This document shows, one piece after another, positions 1 through 6,685 of a stretch of 30,220 bases of DNA. The number at the start of each line of letters is the position of its first letter. Position 1 is the first letter of the stretch. A program made the translations under genes and the position numbers. The stretch spans positions 1 to 30,220 of IMG/VR virus record IMGVR_UViG_3300021373_002241; one strand, written 5' to 3'. The DNA is from a virus. Below the pieces are notes generated by a model. That model was not told where the DNA came from. It made no database searches and was given only the letters and a program-made list of their open reading frames with translations.

Positions 1-517
1 CGACAACAATTCTTTCTTCTTCGGTCAATACTGCTTCGATACACTTTGAGATCACCTCAAATCCAAACTGGTCTTCGTTGTCTGCAGATAGATTCATATC
101 GCGATAACTTGGATATTTCATCTCAAGAGAGATATCCTTTGTCAGTTCAATTATGTTGCTCCCGATTGGTTTCGAGCAATTCACGTCGCTGAGCGGAACT
201 GTGATTTCATTCTTCTCTTCACATGAGTTACACTTGATTAGGATATCAGAGTTTTCACCGGTCGATTTTGACCTCAGTTGAAGAAACATATATTCTAGAT
301 CGAACGTACAAAGTCTTGTCACATCAATTGAATCATCAATACATGCCGCAACAGTATTTTCAATCGCCCGAATGATCTCATTCTCATCTTTAGATTCTGC
401 TGCCATCAGCAGGATCTTTTCTTCTTTTACGAGATACGGTCTATACGAAACCTTCTTCCCGCTCGACGGTACTGTCAAAATGTATTCAGGTTTATCATTT
501 AAAGATGGCAAAGACAT
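1..517 (-). CDS. 26: Baseplate hub subunit, T4 gp26-like (partial, C-terminus off the left edge)
   Basis: The reverse strand reads from an ATG at 517 down to base 1 with no stop, giving 172 residues that begin MSLPSLNDKPEYILTVPSSG. This start, followed by KKVSYRPYLVKEEKILLMAAES and FDLEYMFLQLRSKS, matches the pattern I know for the T4 gp26 baseplate-hub family (Pfam T4_baseplate). T4 gp26 is 208 aa, so most of the protein is here. In T4 gp26 acts in assembly of the baseplate hub. A CxxC pair lies at C96/C99. The gene starts 18 bases after the gp54-like stop, with a GGAG ribosome site at 529-532 that touches the end of that gene, so the two are probably co-transcribed. Family assignment is from memory of family pattern, not a search. 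Confidence 0.82.
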   Translation of the reverse strand, partial: MSLPSLNDKPEYILTVPSSGKKVSYRPYLVKEEKILLMAAESKDENEIIRAIENTVAACIDDSIDVTRLCTFDLEYMFLQLRSKSTGENSDILIKCNSCEEKNEITVPLSDVNCSKPIGSNIIELTKDISLEMKYPSYRDMNLSADNEDQFGFEVISKCIEAVLTEEERIVV

Positions 518-534
518 AATTTAAAAAACTCCAA

Positions 535-1284
535 TTAATTTAAAATATCATAAATCTTGTTATTGATCGCGTTACCGATGTTAGTCGAAATGCTCGCACT
601 TCCGCTAATCCCAACTGCAGACTTACCTTCTGCTGGTTTCCCGAACCAATTCCTATACGAGAACTCTATATTTATCTCGCTTACTTCTGCTTTGGCGTCA
701 TCACTCAGCGTTTCGTGCTGAACTGTGATTGGGAAGGCGTCGACAAATTTCCACTCATATACTTTGGTTCCGGATGCTTCTAAATCGAGGTCAACTTCGA
801 GGTCGACATTTAATGGTCCAAGAGAGACTGACTTTCCACGGTTAAATAGTGGAAACCCTTGACCCTTGCGCCACTGATAGACGGAAATATCAAAAGTGTA
901 TTCGTCTGGAAAGGCAACAGAGTAATTTCCCTCTTGACTGAAAGACATGTCGTTATTTTTTATGATGCTCTGCTGCCACGACTCAAAATAATTTCGAACT
1001 TTTTGGTCGTTCAGGACTCTAAAGGAAACGTTGAGGGTCGGATTTATGAAACCATATGCGACGTCTCTCTTTTCCATACCAACAAAACGCTCGACCGAAG
1101 ACAACTGCCTCGCTGGAAGCGTGATCGACTTTGCCAACAAGGTTAGGTTTTGAGGTTTCTCAACTGTTCCGAACGACCCCTGAGCAATGCCTGCCGGAAG
1201 ATTAATCGAGTAAAGGTTTGTTTGTGCGAACCCTTTACCGTTTGATATTGATGCTTTAAAATCTTCAATCGATGGAATTGACAT
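535..1284 (-). CDS. 54: Baseplate tail tube initiator, T4 gp54/gp19-like
   Basis: This 249-residue protein has the look of the tail-tube fold shared by gp19, gp48 and gp54: an N-terminal region with FAQTNLYSINLPAG, a central LPARQLSSVERFVGMEKRDVAYGF strand-loop, and FDISVYQWRKG in the middle. T4 gp54 is 320 aa and gp19 is 163 aa; the length and the hub-gene neighbourhood favour gp54, the protein from which tail tube polymerisation starts on the baseplate. The ATG shares a base with the stop of the upstream gene (TAATG at 1282-1286 read in reverse), so translation is probably coupled. A divergent copy of the tail tube protein itself remains possible. Confidence 0.7.
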   Translation of the reverse strand: MSIPSIEDFKASISNGKGFAQTNLYSINLPAGIAQGSFGTVEKPQNLTLLAKSITLPARQLSSVERFVGMEKRDVAYGFINPTLNVSFRVLNDQKVRNYFESWQQSIIKNNDMSFSQEGNYSVAFPDEYTFDISVYQWRKGQGFPLFNRGKSVSLGPLNVDLEVDLDLEASGTKVYEWKFVDAFPITVQHETLSDDAKAEVSEINIEFSYRNWFGKPAEGKSAVGISGSASISTNIGNAINNKIYDILN

Positions 1285-1886
1285 TAGATCATGCTCCTAG
1301 AATCTCTGTATACTTGACTTCTCTTTCCGTTCTTCCATTGTGCCGCAGGCAAGAATACTGCAATTTCCCATTCTGCTGGTGGTACATAAGACAACTGTCC
1401 TTTTACATGAGAAGTCAAATAGTGTTTAAAACAAGGTTTAAAGTATCTAAGTTTTGAAGAAGACTTTAAGAAATTATATGTCAACCTGAACCTTGTCGTC
1501 TCGTCAAATTTCTTGTTCGTTGTCCTTTCCATCAATGCGTCCAGAAATCTAGCACGAAGCGGTATCGGTAGATAATGGACATTCAACCCATAGAATCCAT
1601 CCTTTGCTGCGCCCATGTTTATGATCAACGGAAACGCATCCCAATACGGCAACGTCTCTTTCCCTTTTGCGTCATAGAAAAACATATACATGTCGCCGAT
1701 ACTACCTCTTTGCCTTGCTTTACCGACCTGTCTTCTCTCAAGAGGGTCTTCTCGCAACAATGCGCGACGATTGATCGCTTTCATGTTGTATAGTCTTTTA
1801 CGAAACCACGCACGCGATTCTTTCGTTCTTGGTTGGATTCCCGCACGGAATGCTTCTAACTCTACTTTTTGAAAAAGATTAGACAT
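1284..1886 (-). CDS. Conserved T4-like virion protein, possible DNA end protector (gp2-type)
   Basis: A 200-residue, strongly basic protein. The N-terminal third is rich in Arg and Lys (for example RAWFRKRLYNMKAINRRALL), followed by a conserved-looking core with YWDAFPLIINMG and GFYGLNVHYLPIPLRARFLDAL. I recognise this core from proteins of marine T4-like phages that are often annotated as the DNA end protector gp2, but I cannot confirm that from sequence alone. In T4, gene 2 lies next to gene 4, which fits the neighbour here. An AAGGG ribosome site lies just upstream of the ATG, and a late-promoter-like AATAAATA overlaps the end of the gp4 gene. The basic N-terminus would suit nucleic acid contact. 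Treat the product name as tentative. Confidence 0.45.
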   Translation of the reverse strand: MSNLFQKVELEAFRAGIQPRTKESRAWFRKRLYNMKAINRRALLREDPLERRQVGKARQRGSIGDMYMFFYDAKGKETLPYWDAFPLIINMGAAKDGFYGLNVHYLPIPLRARFLDALMERTTNKKFDETTRFRLTYNFLKSSSKLRYFKPCFKHYLTSHVKGQLSYVPPAEWEIAVFLPAAQWKNGKRSQVYRDSRSMI

Positions 1887-1910
1887 CTTAAACCCTTAAT
1901 GTTATCACTT

Positions 1911-2399
1911 CTATTTATTCTTCTTTTTTGTAAAAGGTTTCAACGGTTTCAAAGGTTTTGTTGATTTTGGTAAAATACCCATCTTTTCCAGTTCGTTTTC
2001 AGTCCATATCTGAAAATCCCAACCACGGTCGGCGGCATACTCTGCTGCTGCTTCCCATTTATTCTGATTCTTGATGTATGTGAGACCCTCGTTGATATAA
2101 CGCTTGGTCCTTCTTTGACCGGTCGGAGGTTTCGTTTCTTTGGCAGGTTTAATTTCTACGAGAATGGTCTTTCCATTCTCGAGCACGATCTTCAAGTCCA
2201 TATAGTATCGATGGTATCTCTTATCGACTTCATAATAATACGGGATCACGACTTCTTCACTCGACCATTGTTTTACCGCTTTATTCTCATCGCACCATCT
2301 AAATGCATTTCTTTCCCACAAAGAGCGATAAATAATGTTTGTAGGATCACCCCCATATTTGGTTTTATTCTTCGGAGTGTATTTTCCTTTATATGCCAT
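1911..2399 (-). CDS. 4: Head completion protein, T4 gp4-like, TnsA-type nuclease fold
   Basis: The 162-residue product is close in length to T4 gp4 (150 aa), which acts late in head assembly before tail joining. It carries the layout of a PD-(D/E)XK/TnsA-like nuclease: RSLWERN with E29, YYMDLK with D68, and LVEIKP with E82 and K84. The N-terminal KGKYTPKNKTKYGGDP is typical of the family, and the C-terminus is a lysine-rich tail. It is the first gene of the leftward operon; an AGGG ribosome site precedes the ATG, and a TCTAAATA late-promoter-like box lies 35 bases upstream. All presumed active-site positions are filled, so it could be a real nuclease that trims or processes DNA at the portal; that activity is inference. 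Confidence 0.85.
   Translation of the reverse strand: MAYKGKYTPKNKTKYGGDPTNIIYRSLWERNAFRWCDENKAVKQWSSEEVVIPYYYEVDKRYHRYYMDLKIVLENGKTILVEIKPAKETKPPTGQRRTKRYINEGLTYIKNQNKWEAAAEYAADRGWDFQIWTENELEKMGILPKSTKPLKPLKPFTKKKNK
1912..1919 (-). promoter_or_regulatory. Late-promoter-like box AATAAATA
   Basis: Read on the minus strand this is AATAAATA, one change from the T4 late box. It overlaps the end of the gp4-like gene and lies 26 bases before the ATG of the 200-aa gene at 1886. It would give a leader of about 20 bases. One-mismatch boxes occur often by chance at this base composition. Confidence 0.35.
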
Positions 2400-2407
2400 G
2401 GTTTCCC

Positions 2408-2415
2408 TATAAATA
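2408..2415 (+). promoter_or_regulatory. Late promoter box TATAAATA for the gp48-gp25 operon
   Basis: An exact match to the T4 late promoter box, read by host polymerase with gp55/gp33 and the gp45 clamp in T4. Transcription starting about 6 bases after the box would leave a leader of about 29 bases before the gp48-like ATG at 2450. It sits in the divergent gap and points right. Confidence 0.75.
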
Positions 2416-2434
2416 ACAACTACAGTAATTTATC

Positions 2435-2442
2435 TATTTAGA
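2435..2442 (-). promoter_or_regulatory. Late-promoter-like box TCTAAATA for the leftward operon
   Basis: On the minus strand this reads TCTAAATA, seven of eight bases of the T4 late box, 35 bases before the gp4-like ATG at 2399. The spacing equals that of the rightward box to its own gene, which supports it in spite of the mismatch. Confidence 0.5.
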
Positions 2443-2449
2443 GGTTAGG

Positions 2450-3607
2450 ATGTCATCACGAGAACTAAGAGAGGAAGCAGGAGCAAATAACGAACTCCCG
2501 CAGTCTTCAAACAACCAACCACTAGCGTCGGTGTCTTTCCCGAAAAACGAGGCGGATGCATCTGACCAAGTTGATGTTGAAGCACCAGACTTTAAGTTTC
2601 CAGAATCCTTAACAACCTCGACGCACCCAGTTACGGTGATGTTTACTGCTTATAAAATTGATCCACTGGCGAGTTCAGAGATCGCCAAAAATTTATCTAA
2701 GTTGTCAGATAAGGTTCGTGGTGCTTTTTCTAGTAGCGACGAAGAAACTGAACAAGAGTCTGTCGCTGAGGAAAAGACCGAAGGTGAGGAAAAGGAAAAA
2801 GGAATCTTGGGGACTGCTCGGGATACAGCGAAGTCTTTTAGAACTGCTGGCAGTTTAAACTCGCACGAGAAATTTACGAAAGGGATCAAGCAAGGCAGAG
2901 TTCAACTACCGTTGCAACAAGGTATACAGATTGACGATGGCGTCTCTTATACCTCTGCGAATACAAACTTCGGCGCGGGTTTAATGAAGGCAGCAACTAC
3001 AGATCAAGGCGACAGAATTAATAATGTCACAAATAAACTTATCTCGCAAATGGCAGTTAAAGGTGCTGGTACAGCACTCGCTGGTGTTGCGGGTGGACTG
3101 ATCGCTGGTCCAGCAGGAGCGATTGTCGCTGGGGCGGCAGGTGGTGACATCTTTGAAAATGTTTCGAACGCGACACGAGAAGCAGCAAGGGTAACGACGA
3201 ATCCAAACACAAGGACTCTGTTCGAAAGCGTGAACATGAGAAGTTTTACATTCACGTTTAAATTGGTCGCCAAAAGCGAAAACGAAGCGAAACAGATTAA
3301 AGAGATTATAAAATTTTTCAGGAAAGAAGTATATCCTGAAGCGATTAATGTCGGTGATGTTCCTTTCGCATACGAGTTCCCAAACATATTCGAGATCAAA
3401 GTCAGAGACAGAACCGGTAAAAATAATCCTGGATTTGACTTCCAAAGGTGTTATCTTCAAAATGTAACAACCAACTTCAACCAGACTGCTGCCGGTAGCA
3501 TGTATGCTGGTCGGGAAAAAGATTATTTTATCGAAGCAGATATATCATTGAATTTCACTGAATTCGCGACAATGGATAAAGCGAAAGTAAGAGACGAGGG
3601 TTTTTAA
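2450..3607 (+). CDS. 48: Baseplate tail tube cap, T4 gp48-like
   Basis: A 385-residue protein (T4 gp48: 364 aa) that caps the hub and carries the platform for the tail tube. Diagnostic parts are the C-terminal NPNTRTLFESVNMRSFTFTF (about 251-270), the helix NEAKQIKEIIKFFRKEVYPE (278-297) and FPNIFEIKV. A Gly/Ala-rich hydrophobic stretch at 205-232 resembles a membrane segment; such stretches are usual in this family and need not mean membrane insertion. An acidic, low-complexity insert lies at about 95-117. It opens the rightward operon 35 bases after an exact TATAAATA box, with a GAGG ribosome site at 2441-2444. Confidence 0.85.
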   Translation: MSSRELREEAGANNELPQSSNNQPLASVSFPKNEADASDQVDVEAPDFKFPESLTTSTHPVTVMFTAYKIDPLASSEIAKNLSKLSDKVRGAFSSSDEETEQESVAEEKTEGEEKEKGILGTARDTAKSFRTAGSLNSHEKFTKGIKQGRVQLPLQQGIQIDDGVSYTSANTNFGAGLMKAATTDQGDRINNVTNKLISQMAVKGAGTALAGVAGGLIAGPAGAIVAGAAGGDIFENVSNATREAARVTTNPNTRTLFESVNMRSFTFTFKLVAKSENEAKQIKEIIKFFRKEVYPEAINVGDVPFAYEFPNIFEIKVRDRTGKNNPGFDFQRCYLQNVTTNFNQTAAGSMYAGREKDYFIEADISLNFTEFATMDKAKVRDEGF

Positions 3608-3609
3608 TT

Positions 3610-4458
3610 ATGTCAAAGTATTTCTCAAGTTTTCCGAATGTTCAATACCTCTTTGGAAATGAGGAGCAACCAGTCTCATACCAAAAACTCTCGAAGTATG
3701 TCGATACAATCGACGTTTTCCGAGAGTCTATCTCAACATATATTGAATACGAAATTAGAGACTTCGAAAGACCGGATACTCTAGCATACGCGTTATACGG
3801 TAAACCAGAATATGAATGGACTTTCTTCTTAATGAATGAAAGGTTGCGCGAAGTTGGTTGGCCGATGGCAACCTATGAACTCAATCTTGCCGCCAAGAAT
3901 CGGTACTTTAAGAATTACATCGCAAAACTGGATGTCTCTACTGCCGAAGAACTCGCAGCATACGCTGATATCTATAATGTCGGTCAGAGTGTTACTTTTG
4001 ACATACCCCCACAACCACTTTTACTAGAAAATAATCAGGAACTTTTGACTCAAGGCGATTTGCCAATCTTGACTGAAGGGAATACCGCATCTGATGCGGT
4101 CGGAAAGGTTCTGAAGAAAGATCTAGATGTGGGCGAAATTACTATCCAAGTGAACAGCGGTTTCGATCCGACCGGTTCGGATGGATTAGCATATGCTGAT
4201 GGATCTAATGAAGTTGTCTTATCTAATACGGTTTATGAGTATGAAGGCACTCACCACTATGAAAATGCTGATGGTGAATGGGTCAATCTTCTCGAAATGT
4301 TCTTAGATCCAGCAGAAGTTAAACTCAACGCAATTCCAGTCACCAACCTTGAATATCTGACAAGCCAAAACGACGAAGCAAGGAAGATTCGAATCATCAA
4401 GAAAGAAAATATAGAGGCGATTGTAGGCGAGTTCAAACGTCTAATGGAAGCATCTTAA
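3610..4458 (+). CDS. 53: Baseplate wedge subunit, T4 gp53-like
   Basis: The 282-residue product begins MSKYFSSFPNVQYLFG and continues with IEYEIRDFERPDTLAYALYG and YEWTFFLMNERL, the typical gp53 opening in T4-like phages. gp53 joins wedges to one another and to the hub at the end of wedge assembly. T4 gp53 is 196 aa; the extra length here comes mainly from an acidic, turn-rich middle segment (about 130-215). The C-terminus, with NLEYLTSQNDEARKIRIIKK, again fits the family. It starts 2 bases after the gp48 stop and its own stop overlaps the next ATG (TAATG at 4456-4460), so the genes are translationally coupled. It contains one of the rare GGCC sites (3860-3863). Confidence 0.83.
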   Translation: MSKYFSSFPNVQYLFGNEEQPVSYQKLSKYVDTIDVFRESISTYIEYEIRDFERPDTLAYALYGKPEYEWTFFLMNERLREVGWPMATYELNLAAKNRYFKNYIAKLDVSTAEELAAYADIYNVGQSVTFDIPPQPLLLENNQELLTQGDLPILTEGNTASDAVGKVLKKDLDVGEITIQVNSGFDPTGSDGLAYADGSNEVVLSNTVYEYEGTHHYENADGEWVNLLEMFLDPAEVKLNAIPVTNLEYLTSQNDEARKIRIIKKENIEAIVGEFKRLMEAS

Positions 4459-5819
4459 TGAAGACCAATACATCATTCACAATTATTCGTGCTGAAGTGA
4501 TTCTCACGTCGCCTGAGAGTCCAGTTCAAAGAATCGACATTCGAAACAATGTTATTGAAGCAAAGTTCTATGAGAATCTTTTCAAACCATACGTTGATGC
4601 GCGAATCAAAATTCTTGATGACTTTGGATTTCGCGGCATGCTTTCATTACAAGGGACAGAGAGAATTGTCATTACCGTCGGTGCGAGCGAAAACCCGATG
4701 GAACCATTGTTCGAAAAAATCTTTTTTGTCTCTAGTGTTATCGATGCAAAGAAAGTGAACGAGAGGTCAGAAGCACTTTCCCTAGAATTAGTTGAAGAAC
4801 ACGTGTATGTGAACTCGGTCAAACAAATCAGCAGGTCGTTTACTAAGAATATCGAAGGGATTGTTGCTGATATCTGCCAAGGTGATCTTGGCAAGAAAGT
4901 GATCAAAGGGTTTTTCCAAGGTTCGGCGCAAGGTGTGAGAAAGGTTATTGTTCCATATCTCAAACCGCTCGAAGCAGTCAACTGGTTGATCAACCGAGCA
5001 ACGACCAAAACTGGGAGTCCATTATTTCTCTCGGGTGATTTGTATAGCGATAAACTTTATCTGTCGGACCTTGATACGCTTATGAATCAAGATATAATCA
5101 ATGAAGATCTTCCGTATCGGTACAGCACAGCAACAAAGTCTGGAGACGAAGAAAGTTTAATGCTTGGACCATATTATGATATCACAGGGTTCCAAGAGAC
5201 GAATGCCGAGAATACGCTGCAATTATTTGAGGTGGGGGCAATCGGTTCTTTTCATTCCACGTTAGATGCTGGATCAGGGTTGGCATCGAATAAACATATC
5301 TCTGTCAGGGAAATTTTGTCAGAGTTGAAGATGAACGGCGTTATCGACGAATATACTGTGCAATCTATTTTTGATCCATCATTAGTGATTGACGGTAAGG
5401 TCTCGGACGAGTATAATTCTAAGCATACATTTCAAGTAACATCATCTAACACATACAATCAGTTTCAGAGTTATCACGACGAAGCGACATTGCTTGACGG
5501 AAACAACGATATTTTCGAGTCTAAGTTAAAAACAAAGAACAAAATCATTAGACACGTTCTCAAGAAGAATACAATCGACGTCGGTCTTGACGGTATCTCT
5601 CTCTTCAAAGGTAAGATCAGTGTTGGAAGAAGGGTTAGAATTTTATTCTTAAATTCCGATGCTGGCGCAGATAAAGAAACCGCAGCAGAACAAATAGATA
5701 AGAGAAAGTCGGGGGATTACCTGATACTCGCTACAAGTCATCACCTGATACAAGAGAATCATTTCTCTTCAATGCGCGTGACCAAACTGGGTGATTTGCC
5801 GAAGAACTTTAAATTATGA
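4458..5819 (+). CDS. 27: Baseplate hub subunit, T4 gp27-like
   Basis: A 453-residue protein placed immediately before the gp5 OB-fold gene, as expected for gp27, the trimeric hub ring that holds gp5. The N-terminal half (VQRIDIRNNVIEAKFYENLF, then VDARIKILDDFGF) reads like the tandem tube-like domains of gp27/gpD-type hub proteins, and LKPLEAVNWLINRA at about 170 is a family hallmark. T4 gp27 is 391 aa. Overlaps with both neighbours (TAATG before, ATGA after) imply coordinated synthesis with gp53 and gp5. Assignment rests on pattern and position. Confidence 0.8.
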   Translation: MKTNTSFTIIRAEVILTSPESPVQRIDIRNNVIEAKFYENLFKPYVDARIKILDDFGFRGMLSLQGTERIVITVGASENPMEPLFEKIFFVSSVIDAKKVNERSEALSLELVEEHVYVNSVKQISRSFTKNIEGIVADICQGDLGKKVIKGFFQGSAQGVRKVIVPYLKPLEAVNWLINRATTKTGSPLFLSGDLYSDKLYLSDLDTLMNQDIINEDLPYRYSTATKSGDEESLMLGPYYDITGFQETNAENTLQLFEVGAIGSFHSTLDAGSGLASNKHISVREILSELKMNGVIDEYTVQSIFDPSLVIDGKVSDEYNSKHTFQVTSSNTYNQFQSYHDEATLLDGNNDIFESKLKTKNKIIRHVLKKNTIDVGLDGISLFKGKISVGRRVRILFLNSDAGADKETAAEQIDKRKSGDYLILATSHHLIQENHFSSMRVTKLGDLPKNFKL

Positions 5820-6685
5820 ATATCTTAAGACCAATACAAAAAGATTTCTATGGCGATGATCACCGTTGGTTTTTCGGCACGGTAATTAACGCTCATCCGC
5901 CTGCAGGGTTAGAAGGTAGGGTGAAGATTAGAATTAATGGCGTGCACAACCCTTCTACTGGCGAGATCCCTGAGAAAGATCTTCCATGGGCGCAGGTTTT
6001 AATCCCAACCACTGAGGGCGGTTCTTCCGGAATTGGACGCATTCCTCAGATTGTTGCTGGTACTTTTGTGTTCGGTGTTTTCTTAGATGGCGTCTCTTCT
6101 CAAATACCACTGATCCTAGGTAGTTTGCCGAGAGTAGAACTCCCGACATCTAACCAAAAGGCGAGGAGAGGGTCAGGCGAAGACAATTATGACTACAAGA
6201 CGATTCGTTATCAAAATGTAGTATCCGAAACATTGAAAGACGATGGTGTGTATGATGCCAGTCTCGGACTCCGAAGATTGCAGTCCATGAAGTTCTTTAT
6301 CGACAATGGTTATAGTCTTATCCAGTCTGCTGCAATTACTGGAGCATTGATTGGAGCGAGTTCACTGGTCACTTATGTCGCAGACAAAGGTAACGTCGGA
6401 ATCGCCAATTGGGAAATCAAAAACAATGTCGGAAGTAGATACAGCGGTCTGTTGCGCTTTGCTTCTAACTATACTCCTGTTTCCAATTGGAAACTTTACT
6501 CTGTTCAACTACAGTTCGTGTTGTTCGAACTGAGGAACAGGTTCAATATTACAAACAGCAAACTCTTGGCGTCAACTGATATCAAAACAGCGAGCGAAAT
6601 TGTCAACCGTGAATATTTGCTCACGACAAAAAATACCGAGGATCTAGCGCAGACTGCTTACGACGAGGTTCTTTATTATGACTGA
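5816..6685 (+). CDS. 5: gp5-like spike base: OB-fold plus inactive lysozyme-like domain
   Basis: The 289-residue protein has two parts. Residues 1-110 are a gp5/VgrG OB-fold (HRWFFGTVINAHPP, GRVKIRINGVH, PWAQVLIPTTEGG, VFGVFLDGVSSQIPLILGSL), which seats on gp27. Residues 150-289 resemble the Phage_lysozyme2/tail lysozyme family: a helix FFIDNGYSLIQSAAITGALIG, a GIANWE element at 195-200 and QLQFVLFELRN at 231-241. In active members the first helix ends in a short AESGL-type motif with the catalytic Glu; here the matching stretch is GASSL, with Ala181 where Glu should be. The domain is therefore probably structural. Unlike T4 gp5 (575 aa) it ends before the beta-helix, which is two genes downstream. 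It overlaps the next gene by 8 bases. Confidence 0.78.
   Translation: MNILRPIQKDFYGDDHRWFFGTVINAHPPAGLEGRVKIRINGVHNPSTGEIPEKDLPWAQVLIPTTEGGSSGIGRIPQIVAGTFVFGVFLDGVSSQIPLILGSLPRVELPTSNQKARRGSGEDNYDYKTIRYQNVVSETLKDDGVYDASLGLRRLQSMKFFIDNGYSLIQSAAITGALIGASSLVTYVADKGNVGIANWEIKNNVGSRYSGLLRFASNYTPVSNWKLYSVQLQFVLFELRNRFNITNSKLLASTDIKTASEIVNREYLLTTKNTEDLAQTAYDEVLYYD

Noticed and set aside
859-1146. Rightward 95-aa open frame inside the gp54-like gene
   Set aside because: It is antisense to a well-supported gene, has no ribosome site and no recognisable protein pattern.
3060-3150. Possible transmembrane segment in the gp48-like protein
   Set aside because: The Gly/Ala-rich hydrophobic stretch is usual for this tube-cap family and has no flanking signals for membrane insertion.
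2981-3460. Two leftward open frames (159 aa and 131 aa) opposite the gp48-like gene
   Set aside because: Both mirror the coding pattern of gp48; the Ala/Pro-rich product of one is just the complement of its Gly/Ala-rich stretch.
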